Source of the DNA: Liolophura sinensis
Lineage: Eukaryota; Mollusca; Polyplacophora; Chitonida; Chitonidae
Reading direction: 5' to 3'
Assembly: GCF_032854445.1 (NCBI RefSeq)
Contig: NC_088295.1
Span: 50,207,385-50,271,384, forward strand
Length of the DNA: 64,000 nt
How positions within the stretch are numbered: position 1 is the first letter of the stretch; the number at the start of each line of letters is the position of its first letter. Position numbers and translations under genes: made by a program. Below the pieces are notes generated by a model. The model was not told the DNA's origin, ran no database searches, and saw only the letters and a list, made by a program, of their open reading frames with translations. Positions 10,701-20,048 of the stretch are shown one piece after another.

Positions 10701-12618
10701 ACTGAGCGGTCGTCAAGGAGATGATAAAGAGGGAATGATCAATCTTGTCATGTCTTTCATTGTGAGTATGATTGTGCTGGTCAGATTTTCTCAAAACTTG
10801 GTAAATTTCCTTTTTGTGTTTCCACATACTTGCAGTTATATTTTCCATTTACTTGTTGTGAGGATAGAAATCATATTGGAAGCTCACTGTTGTCATAGGA
10901 ACAAAATAATGTTGATTGCATGAAGCCTCAACAACAACAACAACAATACAACAACAATCTAACCATAAACTTTTGTTATTTTGTCAAGAATAAGAGTGGC
11001 TTCTTTGACATTCAGTACACACTTGTGTCTTAGTGATGGTAGCCATTGCTATCTGTGTGTTCCAGCCGGTGCAGAACTTGCCACCTTCTACCGGATTTAT
11101 GTACCCAGCTGCCCCACAGATGATGGTCCCCATGATGGCCCCAGGGGTGACATATTACCCCACACAGCCCATGAGTATGTATTATATGGTTGAATTTTAT
11201 ATATTATTTTTATATATATATTTATTACTATATTTCTACTCCTTGTGTTTTTTTTTTTTGTGGGGGGGGGGGGACTTTCAAGTGACACACTTTGAAGTTG
11301 TAGTACTTCTGCTTAAACTGACATGTTCTCTGGCCGTGACGTATTGGATTGTCCTGAAGGATGAATAGCCTGTATACAATGAGTTCAAACCCACCTATTC
11401 TGCTGATTCGGCTTTGGCTTTACGACACTCAAAAATACTAACTGCTGTCATATAATTAAAATATTTTTCCTGTGCCGTTCAAAGTGCCAATAAATCAGCA
11501 TGTGCTAAGACTTTGGTGAAAATCATAAGTGTGAATGTTCCTGGTAAATACTCCCACACATTGTGTTTGAGGAATTTGGGGGAAGACACCATTCAAGGAG
11601 CAAGATACTGTGATTCATTTTCTTCCAAAAAACTTATGTTGAGGGAGCCTGGTGTTTTGTGACTTCCGCTTGTCTGCAAGATATCTTTGAAACTCTCTAT
11701 CTAATCCGAGTTTCAAGCTGTCTTATGAGGACCTTAATAACTGATTAGATTTTGGTGCCTGTGTCTTTACCCGTTTGACTCTTTGTTGGTTTCCAGTAAT
11801 TCTCTTTGGCTACTTTTGTCTGCTTGATACATGTATCGTCTGGACTAACTGAATGATTTAATGAAACTTAGTTTCGGTTTGATTTAATTTAATCAGGGGC
11901 CCTCCGTGGCTCAGTTGGTAAGGGCTAGCGCAGCATAATGACCCAGGAGTCTCTCACCAATGTGGTCGCTCTGAGTTCAAATCCAGCTCATGCTGGCTTC
12001 CTCTCCAGGCGTACGTGGGAAGGTTTTCCAGCAACCTGCAGATGGTCATGGGTTTCCCACGGGCTGTGCCCGGTTTCCTCCCGCCATAATGCTCTCCGCC
12101 GTCGTATAAGTGAAATGTTCTTGATTGTGGCGTAAAACACCGATCAAATAAATAAATAAATAAATTTAATCAGCTTTTGGTTTCCCACTGGTGGCTGTCC
12201 ATCTGATCATCTTTGAACCATTCTGATATTTTGCAAGATTGCACCACTGTTAAATAGCTGTTAGGATGGAGGAGATATTTGTTTTGGTTGCAAAATGTTC
12301 TAGTTTCTGTTTGATATGATATCAGTCTCATGAAGGACCTACATGATCACGGTACATAATAAACAAATTTGAATGAGGGGAGATAACTGCTGTTAGGCCT
12401 GTCATTTATCTCCCCTTTATTTTTTGTCTTCAGTGTACACTCAGCCAGTGGGTAATGTTATGCCTCAGCAGCCCATGTTTACAGAAGAGGACCTCAAACA
12501 GGCCAAGGACATGTTTCCTAATATGGAGGAAGATGTGATCAAATCAGTGTTTGAGGCTAACCGGGGAAATAAGGATGCCTCCATCAATGCCCTGTTGTCC
12601 ATGAACTCTGATAACTGA
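4659..12618 (+). CDS. TOLLIP: Toll-interacting protein (TOLLIP), complete, seven coding exons
   Basis: TOLLIP is an endosomal adaptor that links ubiquitinated cargo, Tom1 and phosphoinositides, and restrains Toll/IL-1 receptor signalling through IRAK (known from vertebrates). Coding exons are 4659-4712, 6809-6979, 9791-9924, 10146-10194, 10609-10761, 11066-11174 and 12434-12618. All have GT-AG borders and join in phase to 284 residues, against 274 in human. Visible parts are the Tom1-binding motif GDLPDDFLR (22-30); a Gln-rich linker; a C2 domain from about 66 to 175 with [31 protein letters not shown] and [18 protein letters not shown]; a Met/Pro-rich linker; and a C-terminal CUE domain (about 241-281) with the ubiquitin-binding MFP (250-252) and di-Leu (277-278). 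No breaks were seen. Intron 1 carries an odd tandem array of acceptor copies. Confidence 0.96.
6361..6808 (+). repeat. Tandem degenerate copies of the TOLLIP exon 2 acceptor plus exon start
   Basis: About seven copies of a motif made of a pyrimidine tract, ACAG or GTAG, then a GTARTNCTNGGTGATTT-like start and TGATGATTTTCT precede the true exon 2. Junctions fall after 6401, 6487, 6535, 6621, 6668, 6717 and 6766, and the true one after 6808. The first four form two copies of a 134-bp unit (6401 to 6535, 6487 to 6621). The next are spaced 49, 49 and 42 bases. The repeated block spans an intron-exon boundary, which is unusual. Confidence 0.85.
6809..6979 (+). CDS. TOLLIP: TOLLIP coding exon 2 (Tom1-binding motif, start of C2)
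   Basis: Residues 19-75, phase 0 at both ends. It starts [13 protein letters not shown], matching the conserved ELPQDFLRI region of vertebrate TOLLIP, followed by a Gln/Ala-rich stretch and GKLSITVVQ, the first strand of the C2 domain. The donor is CAG|GTGGGT. An upstream in-frame acceptor after 6766 could extend the exon by 14 codons. Confidence 0.93.
7259..7339 (+). mobile_element. Very short SINE-like insertion with target-site duplication
   Basis: A 55-base insert (7272-7326) starting CTCGCCACGATATGGCTG and ending in a CATT-repeat tail is flanked by identical 13-base copies of TTCAACCATCCTG (7259-7271 and 7327-7339). It sits in TOLLIP intron 2. The element matches the end of longer molluscan SINEs as I remember them. 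The same insert with the same start is at 49190-49250. Confidence 0.7.
9791..9924 (+). CDS. TOLLIP: TOLLIP coding exon 3 (C2 domain)
   Basis: Residues 76-119 plus two bases of codon 120. It carries the C2 core with [19 protein letters not shown] and NGAKNPRW, nearly identical to vertebrate TOLLIP. The acceptor is TTAACAG and the donor TG|GTAAGA, phase 2. Confidence 0.95.
10146..10194 (+). CDS. TOLLIP: TOLLIP coding exon 4 (C2 domain, 49 nt)
   Basis: A short exon completing Cys120 and encoding [16 protein letters not shown], the beta strand and loop of the C2 domain. It returns the frame to phase 0 at GAG|GTGGGT. It is too short to stand out as an open frame and is supported by homology and phase. 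Confidence 0.94.
10375..10504. mobile_element. MITE-like hairpin element in TOLLIP intron 4
   Basis: The left end (10375-10394) begins GGGCCCACTTGTGTGAAGCC; the right end (10485-10504) is its complement with three mismatches. The interior also has partial dyad symmetry around CCATGGCA. Its inside resembles the complement of the inside of 2514-2631, which suggests one family in opposite orientations. Confidence 0.5.
10609..10761 (+). CDS. TOLLIP: TOLLIP coding exon 5 (end of C2 domain)
   Basis: Residues 137-187, phase 0 at both ends. It encodes [19 protein letters not shown], then the strongly conserved [19 protein letters not shown]. The acceptor is CTCCAG and the donor ATT|GTGAGT. Confidence 0.96.
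11066..11174 (+). CDS. TOLLIP: TOLLIP coding exon 6 (Met/Pro-rich linker)
   Basis: Residues 188-223 plus one base. It encodes a low-complexity Pro/Met/Tyr linker, as in vertebrate TOLLIP. The donor GA|GTATGT splits a Met codon that is completed by exon 7. Reading through this donor stays open for a further 60 residues, but these are intronic. Confidence 0.88.
11886..12173 (+). mobile_element. Full-length tRNA-derived SINE, main family, in TOLLIP intron 6
   Basis: The best copy of the main family (body 11897-12162). It starts GGGCCCTCCGTGGCTCAG with an A-box-like TGGCTCAGTTGG, has a B-box-like GAGTTCAAATCC, a conserved body with GCTGTGCCCGGTTTCCTCC and GGCGTAAAACACCGATCAAA, and ends in (AAAT)n. 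An 11-base target-site duplication AATTTAATCAG flanks it (11886-11896, 12163-12173). The sense strand matches the gene. It is mobilised by a LINE in trans, as is general for such SINEs. Confidence 0.9.
12434..12618 (+). CDS. TOLLIP: TOLLIP coding exon 7 (CUE domain and stop)
   Basis: Completes Met224 and encodes residues to 284. It contains [19 protein letters not shown] and [14 protein letters not shown], the CUE ubiquitin-binding domain, before TGA at 12616-12618. The acceptor is TCTTCAG. Confidence 0.96.
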
Positions 12619-13491
12619 ACCTTATTTCCTGCCGCATTGGATGTAACTACTGCTTTATAGCCACCTGCAAAACAGTAACAAATATGAAAAATTAAAAAAG
12701 AAAAAAAAAAAAACAGAAAGAAAAACACCAACCAGGAAAAGAAATACTGTTCTGTGTAATAGATGTTTGACATTACTCTAATTGCTGATGCTCACCGAAA
12801 CTCTGCCGAAAACTTTTGAAGTAAGCATTTTTTTTCTACGTATTTCTTTCTGAACTTTTGCACCCGAACAGTTCATTGCTCATTTTCAGAATATTGAAGC
12901 TCCTTGTTTAGTTCACTTTTGTACTTATTGATAAAAAACACAGGTTATTCACAACATAGCAACTGTGTTCAGTTTGAAATGCTAACAATGTATGTTTATA
13001 GTTTAATTTAGGTCAAGGTGTACACATATTTTGTTGATGGCAGTATTGACACTTTTTCACAGATCAGTAAGTGCTCCTGTTATTGGTTTGCAATACTGAA
13101 ATTCTAAGGAAGTTACTCTGGAGTTAGGTCACAATCTAACTTAAGGAGGAGAGTGAATGTGGCCAAAACTGTTTGAAACTTACAGCTTATTAATTGTCCT
13201 TTAATAATCTTTGTGATGCTCAGGTGTGATAAATCATTTTTAAGATGTAGAATGAAGGTTTGTTAGGTAGTGCAAGCTAGATTTATCATCAGGCTGTAGA
13301 TACCTTGTATTCAGAAACGGGAGAATAAAACTTCACTCTTCTTGCAAGTATCATGAATTTCATGAAAACTCCCCTGTTCTAAGTAAAGACAGTGTTGTGC
13401 ACACCACTGAACAATTCAATCTGTAAATGTTGTATTATAATTTAATGGTTGTGTATATTTGCTGTAGCTGTGTATATTAATTGTATTACAT

Positions 13492-13497
13492 ATTAAA
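13492..13497 (+). terminator. Probable TOLLIP poly(A) signal
   Basis: ATTAAA about 870 bases past the TOLLIP stop is followed by a T/C-rich then a TG-rich stretch. An alternative AATAAA lies at 13324-13329. Bases 12619 to about 13520 are taken as 3' UTR. Confidence 0.4.
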
Positions 13498-13520
13498 CTT
13501 GTGCTCTTCTCTTCTCTGAG

Positions 13521-15321
13521 CATTCCCCTGGTTTATGTTCGCTGCGTGTGTTATGTGCTCAGTTCTTCGTGACCTGTGTGACCTCCATGTGATCATGAAT
13601 TGTGTAAAATGGGTGCTTTGATTTGTTTTAAATGGACCAAGTTTTTTTTGGGAGTTTGTGTGAATAGGTTATTTTCATAGCTGATATTAGACTACAAATA
13701 GCAAATTATTAAGGCCATATGCTATAAAGCTCTCAGTACTTTTGTACAAGCATAATTTGCACATGTTATTAAGGAACTATATAAAGTGCTAAAGAATTTA
13801 TTTGTCTTTTCTCCTGCATTTTGAAAAACTAATTTAAAACTCAAAGGATTGTTTGGATTGATACATCAAGTTCTTAATTTATTTTTTAAATACTGCACAT
13901 GGATTATTCTATAACAGGACTGCCCAGTGCACAAGGACAATATTTGTCACAGAAATCAGAATTTCTTAATCTTGGCAACAAAATTCTTTAAAATTCACTC
14001 CTATGTGGGTAACCAGGAATTTGGGAAGCTAGATCCAAAGATTCAGTGACAGAAAGGTCAGAAATCCAGTGACAGAAAGGTCAGAAACATATCAGCCAAT
14101 CACAGATTTGTGTCAGTGTGCGCGTGACCTGAATCTTGTGAGATCAACCAGTCAGAGTTTATGGAATTGTACTATAGTGTATACAAATGACATCTGTTAC
14201 CCATGTGACACTACATGTAGTTTTTGTGTTCACATGACCTTGAACGTATCAAATGTTGCTTCTCTGTGGGTAATCGATATTCCTTATCATGACACTGGGA
14301 GCTGAAAATCCCATTTTGGACAACAAATTTTTTTTTTCATGCGAGGGTTTAATTAAAGAAGATGGCTTCCTTTACCTTGTTGGCTGTTTGTGAATCTTTA
14401 GCAAGAAGCGCTGATTGTTAGAAAGAATTAGGATTGGTAAAAAGTTATGAGTATTTATTATGTAGACTGATATCATTTTAGGCATCATAAAGAATCTGAT
14501 ATATTAGTCCGAGGGAACATCTGTGAGTTGAGCTAAAAATAGCCTGATCAGCAAACTGCGTGTGTTGTTTCTTTTTACATGAGCATGTGGCTTGGAAAAA
14601 TATCAGCCAACTGTGGCACCACTACTTGTAACTTGATCACATTTTTATGACCTAAATGCTTAGTTTAAATTTTTACTTACATTACATTAATATAACATAC
14701 ATTAATATAACATCAACAGACCCTTGATCTCAGCTAAGATCTTTATACTTACTTGTAGGAAACAACTATAAAGCACAATGAAGTGTTGTCAGAATAATCA
14801 CACACTATGATTGAATTTACTAAAAAAAATATGAGGAGTGAGATGTTTTGGTTGGATTTCTAAGGCTTCACCAGCTTATCTGACTCCATTGGTAAAGGCT
14901 TTATACTAACAGCTCTTGGCATATATGATCTTGAAATTAATTCAAGCTCTTTGTGCACAGGTTGTGAATGGGTCATGTGACCCAGTACTATCAGGATTTG
15001 GCCATGGATCTATTATTGTAAGTCATCCTTCAATCTGATTCTCTGTGAAATTATTATTTTTATATTTCATCTGTGACAAGGCTCCTGGTAAATTGCCAAT
15101 GTCATTTTGTAACACAGTGATATAATTGGTTGATTTAATTAGGTCACTGCTTATGTATCAGCAGTAATACATTTCCATATCTTGCCTTGTTTGTGTGAGA
15201 TGAGTACTTGTTTATATACAAGGACACAGTTATTTAAAGTCGGGCATACAAACTTTCTGTGCTCATTTGTTTGATCATGCACAGTATGTACATAATTCAT
15301 TTGAATAAAAAGTTTGAACTG
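13521..15321. other. Intergenic AT-rich DNA
   Basis: No exon or repeat was recognised apart from a short direct repeat near 14045-14090. Small open frames here have no domain features. Confidence 0.45.
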
Positions 15322-15618
15322 TAAACTGAAATTTATTTATTTGTTTATTTGATTGGTGTTTTACGCGGTACTCAAGAATATTTCACTTATACGACGGCGG
15401 CCCCAGCATTATGATGGGAGGAAACCGGGCAGAGCCCAGAGGAAACCCACAACAAATCCACAGATTGCTGGCAGATCTTCCCACATACGGGCCTGGAGAG
15501 GAAGCCAGCATGAGCTGGACTTGAACTCACAGCAACCGCATTGGTGAGGACTTCTGGGTTATTACGCTGTGCTAGCGCGCTAACCAACTGAGCTACGGAG
15601 GCCCCCATAAACTGAAAT
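15322..15618 (-). mobile_element. Full-length tRNA-derived SINE, main family
   Basis: Minus-strand copy, body 15333-15607. The complement of the tRNA-like head ends at the right edge, and the AT-rich tail with TTTATTTATT is at the left. An 11-base duplication TAAACTGAAAT flanks it (15322-15332, 15608-15618). Confidence 0.88.
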
Positions 15619-15629
15619 GATCTTGTGTC

Positions 15630-16770
15630 TCAGTGTTAGAAGCTGATCAGAACATGAGGGGAAAGATTGTGGCCAGGTGTATGAGTGTTTGAAGCTGATC
15701 AGAGCTTGAGAGGAAACACTGTGGTCAGGTGGATGAAGCTTATCAGAGCACAAGAGGAAAATTGTGGCCAGGTGTATGAGTGTTTGAAGCTGATCAGAAC
15801 ATGAGAGGAAAGATTGTGGCTAGGTGTATGAGTGTTTGAAGTTGATCAGAGCACGAGAGGAAACACTGTGATGAACCGTATGAGTGGAAGAAGCTGATCA
15901 ACAAAAACACACATCGATACTGAGGTAAACACATACACATAAATGTCATCTCATAATATGTGTCGGAGCACAAGACAGAAGAGAAATCAGAACATGAGAG
16001 GAAACATTGTGATCAAGTGTATTAGTGAATGAAGCTGATCAGAGCAAGAGAAAACGTTGTGATAGAAAGCGCCAGAGGAAAATTGTAATCAGGTGTACAA
16101 GTGGATGAAGCTATTCAAAGCATGAGAGGAAACACTGTGATCAGGTGTATGAGTGGATGAAACTTATTTATTTATTTATTTATTTGATTGGTGTTTTGCG
16201 CCGTACTCAAGAATATTTCACTTATACGACGACGGCCAGCATTATGGTGGGTGGAAACCGGGCACAGCCCGGGGAAACCCACGACCATCCGCAGGTTGCT
16301 GGCAGACCTTCCCACATACGGCCGGAGAGGAGGATGAAACTTATCACAGGATGAGAGGAAACTGTAGTCAGGTGGATGAAGCTGATCAGAGCAAGAGGAA
16401 ACACTTATCAGGTGTATGAGGGGATGAAACTTCAGAGCACGAGAGGAAACACTGTGGTCAGGTGGATGAAGCTGATCAGAGCAAGAGGAAACACTTATCA
16501 GGTGTATGAGGGGATGAAACTTCAGAGCACGAGAGGAAACACTGGTCAGGTGGATGAAGCTGATCAGAGCAAGAGGAAACACTTATCAGGTGTATGTGTG
16601 GATGAAACTTATCAGAGCATGAGAGGAAACACTGTGGTCAGGTGGATGAAGCTGATTAGAGCGAGGGGAAACACTGTGATAAGCTGTATGAGTGTAAGAA
16701 GCTGATGAACAAAAACACAAATCGATACTGAAGTACACACACATATACACAAATGTTATCTCATAACGTA
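15630..16770. repeat. Degenerate ~44-bp minisatellite with higher-order duplication
   Basis: Units of about 42-47 bases carry GAAGCTGATCAGAGC, GAGAGGAAACACTGTG and TCAGGTGTATGAGTG. A distinct non-repeat segment with AACAAAAACACA and ATCGATACTGA appears twice, near 15900 and 16705, about 805 bases apart. This shows that a block of units plus unique DNA was duplicated as one. A SINE interrupts the array at 16168-16331. Predicted peptides here are repeat by-products. Confidence 0.8.
16155..16344 (-). mobile_element. 5'-truncated SINE nested in the 44-bp minisatellite
   Basis: Minus-strand main-family copy (16168-16331) that lacks the tRNA head. A 13-base GGATGAAACTTAT flanks both sides (16155-16167, 16332-16344). 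The same string occurs elsewhere in the array, but its exact placement at both edges fits a target-site duplication. The insertion is younger than the array. Confidence 0.85.
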
Positions 16771-18209
16771 TAAGCCGGAAGAGAAATAAATAATAACCTA
16801 GACAAGGCTACGAAATAGCTCACCTGTAGGAACACTTCAGTTCAACACATTAAGTCCTCAAACATTTACCTTACCATAGATTCTGTCACAGAAAAGATGT
16901 GGTCATGAATTTTGTAATTTAAGGTAATTAATACACTAGCAGGGCATCCATGGAACATCCTGTACCAGTCAATGTGCTTTACACACATGCACAATTGTTT
17001 GAGTTACTTTGACATTCATTCTAATACAAAAAAAACCCTTAAAAGTCAAGATTTTTGTATTTTACGGTAATTAATACGCACACTGGGCATCAAGGAAGAA
17101 CAAATAAATTAATCAAATTTATAACTTTTGAACGCTAATTTATTTCCCGAATTTCCAATGATTTGTGAGATTGACGTGTATTTGATATACGTGTAAGCTA
17201 CCTTCATATCGTATGGTAGTTTCCATGGCGTTTATGCTAATATTGACTTAATAGATAGTTTAATGTAATCATCAGACGAGTGCGAAACGTCAGTATACTT
17301 TATAAGCCTTTTTTCAAAATCATTACACATGAACGTTGCATAAAATAATCCCCAGTCATATATACACTTAAGACTAGTTACTTGGACATCCTACGATCAA
17401 AAACTAATCGTATATCTTGAACGTAGATTATATGATAAGTCGTAGGGCATTTTTGCGAATGTTGGTGAATCTGACGATATCGCTAGGTATCGCAACACGA
17501 TTGGAATAGTGTCCATGCACAAAAACCTCCGACGGTCAGCTACGATCTACATAAACTCTGACTAGTCTTAATCCGCCGGAACTTGATCATACCAGCTATA
17601 TGCGTTTGTCAAAAGCGATCCTCATTAATCGTATGCACGTTTTTGTCACAGAGTGCTTTAATTTCTAGCAAATTTCTATTTCTGTATATAATTTCTTGGA
17701 CTTTAGTTTGGTTAAATCGGTCGCCACTGACCACGGTCAAGAGACCGATCGCGGGTGTCGTATGCTCCTAGTCATAGCTATCTGTGACTGAGCCTTAAAC
17801 GGCCAAGCCGCATTCCACTGCTGATGACACACTTGTTGAACAACACCAGAGGGTATACATAGCATTAACGTCCCAGATATACTGTATGAATCATCGAGGT
17901 GACCCATCCAACGGTGACACCTGCTTAATCCGATGCTTTTGTTTTCGCACCACGGAGCTGTGGGCCCTATATTTATTGTCGTTGACTAGCCTGTATCCAG
18001 CTTATCTTTACAATTTATAGGTGACAAACGCAAATAAATGTGACATGTGTTGCCGTGATATATACCAACTAGTAGATACCTGCCATACATCAGGTCAACC
18101 TGATCAGGTCAACCAGGTCAACCTGTACGTAAACCTGCACGAACCAGTGACCATGATACAGTCGTGTATCACTGGGCATGCACAAAGGTTAGACGCGGCT
18201 TAAAATATA
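16771..18209. other. Intergenic, nothing coding recognised
   Basis: A weak direct repeat of about 145 bases around GGTAATTAATAC lies at 16920-17110. The rest has no supported exon. A cluster of AGGTCA half-sites is noted separately. Confidence 0.4.
18092..18120. promoter_or_regulatory. Three AGGTCA half-sites including a perfect DR3
   Basis: AGGTCA occurs at 18092-18097, 18106-18111 and 18115-18120. The last two form AGGTCAACCAGGTCA, a direct repeat with a 3-base spacer, the arrangement bound by VDR-type nuclear receptors. No gene lies close, so a role is only a guess. Confidence 0.3.
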
Positions 18210-18412
18210 ATGATTTATTTATTTATTTGATTGATGTTTTACGCCGTACTCAAGAATATTTCACTCATACGACGGCGGCAAGCATTATGGTGGGCGGAAA
18301 CCGGGCACAGCTGGAAAACCTTCGCGCTTAAGGCCAGAGAGGAAGCCAGCATGAGCTGGACTTAAAGTTGCAGAGATCGCATTGGTGAGAGGCTGGGTCA
18401 TTACGAGTTAAG
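18210..18412 (-). mobile_element. SINE, main family, with internal deletion
   Basis: The minus-strand copy starts with the TTTATTTATTTATTTGATTG tail complement and includes TACGCCGTACTCAAG and GCCAGCATGAGCTGGACTT. Part of the body is missing and the head is degraded. No clear duplication was seen. Confidence 0.8.
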
Positions 18413-18744
18413 GTTTTATTCTAACTGTTCCTGTGAATGCTTAAACAGTATAGCAATTTACACGCCACCAAGCACCATGGCTTGAACAGAGAGTTATCAG
18501 GCCTCGTAGGTCTAGAATTAGTCAACATGCTGCGTTGTCGTCACATTTAACATACAATAACAATAACACAATGTAAAGGGATTGATCACAGGCATTAATT
18601 GATCACAGGCATTATAGAGTGCAGCTGATACAGATAAGTGGACATGCGTTGTATTATCCTTTATGAAGACAGAAAAACCCAATCTGACGTATGTTATAAA
18701 CTGATCCAGCTGATCGTTAGGGATGGAGCGTAGGATTAGAAGGT

Positions 18745-19640
18745 GGTTAAGTACTGGTAGAGGCTACGGAAGGGTTGGGATGGAGAGAGAGGGACTAAAG
18801 GGTGGTTAAGTGCTGGTAAAGACTACGGAAGGGTTAGGATGAAGAGAGAGAGTTAAAAGGGTGGTTACGTGCTGGTAGAGGCTACGGAAGGGTTGGGATG
18901 GAGAGAGAGGGGTAAAAGGGTGGTTACGTGCTGGTAGAGGCTACGGAAGGATTGGGATGGAGAGAGAGGGATGAAAGGGTGGTTAAGTGCTGGTAAAGAC
19001 TACGGAAGGATTGGGAGGGAGAGAGAGAGATAAAAGGGTGGTTACGTGCTGGTAGAGGCTACGGAAGGGTTGGGATGGAGAGAGAGGGATGAAAGGGTGG
19101 TTAAGTGCTGGTAGAGGCTACGGAAGGGTTGGGATGGAGAGAGAGGGATAAACGGGTGGTTAAGTGCTGGTAAAGGCTACTGAAGGGTTAGGATGAAGAG
19201 AGAGAGAGATAAAAGGGTGGTTAAGTGCTGGTAGAGGCTACGGAAGGATTGGGATGGAGAGAGAGGGATAAAAGGGTGGTTACGTGCTGGTAGAGGCTAC
19301 AGAAGGATTGGGATGGAGGGAGAGGGATAAGAGGGTGGTTAAGTGCTGGTAGAGGCTACGGAAGGATTGGGATGGAGAGGGGGGACAAGAGGGTACGGAA
19401 GGGTTGAGATGGAGAGAGGGGGATAAGAGGGTGGCTAAGTACTGGTAGTCGCTACGGAGGAGTTGGGATGAAGAGAGAGTGATAAGATGGGTGATTAAAT
19501 GTTGGTAGAGAGTGGAGAAGAGTTGGGATGGAAAGAGAGGGATAAGAAGTACTGGTAGAGGTTAGGGAAGGGTTGGGGTGGAGTGGGGTGGGGTATGATA
19601 TAATAGGGTGGTTAAGTGGTGATAGAGGGTAGGAAAGGAT
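18745..19640. repeat. 59-bp purine-rich minisatellite
   Basis: Around 14 copies of a 59-base unit with GGTGGTTAAGTGCTGGTAGA, GGCTACGGAAGGGTTGGGAT and GGAGAGAGAGGGATAAAAG. Copies are close to each other up to about 19440, then decay. The + strand is almost entirely purine plus T, with repeated GGG/GG runs. Confidence 0.88.
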
Positions 19641-19829
19641 AAGGGTTGGGATAAGATATTAGGTTAGGTGTTGGTTGGTAAAGGTAAGGGAAGGGAGATG
19701 GAGAGTGAGGCATAAGAGTGTGGTTATGTGTTGGTTGAGGGTAAGGGGAGGTTGGAAAAGAAAGAGATATATGTGGAAGAGGGTGGTTACAGAAGCTAAG
19801 AAAGGGGTGGGATGGAGTGAGACGGAGGT

Positions 19830-19851
19830 GGGGGGGGGGGGGGGGGGGGGG
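19830..19851. repeat. Run of 22 G
   Basis: A homopolymer of 22 G lies at the end of the purine-rich tract that follows the 59-bp array. The length may be affected by sequencing or assembly error. Confidence 0.9.
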
Positions 19852-19974
19852 CGTTACGAGAATGGCTATTAAAGTGCTGCTAGTGCTAGTATCACCTGAA
19901 GCGTATTAAGTTTATATATAGGTCTAGCAAATATATGTGCATACGTGGGTGGCTGAATGCGGTTAGATTCATGG

Positions 19975-19976
<2 letters not shown>

Positions 19977-20045
<69 letters not shown>
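19977..20045. repeat. (AT)n microsatellite, about 69 bases
   Basis: Uninterrupted alternating A and T. The IYIY-type open frames on both strands come from the repeat. Confidence 0.95.

Positions 20046-20048
<3 letters not shown>

Noticed and set aside
11066-11368. TOLLIP exon 6 reading on to 11368
   Set aside because: The frame stays open, but GTATGT at 11175 is a strong donor and joining to 12434 restores the CUE domain in phase.
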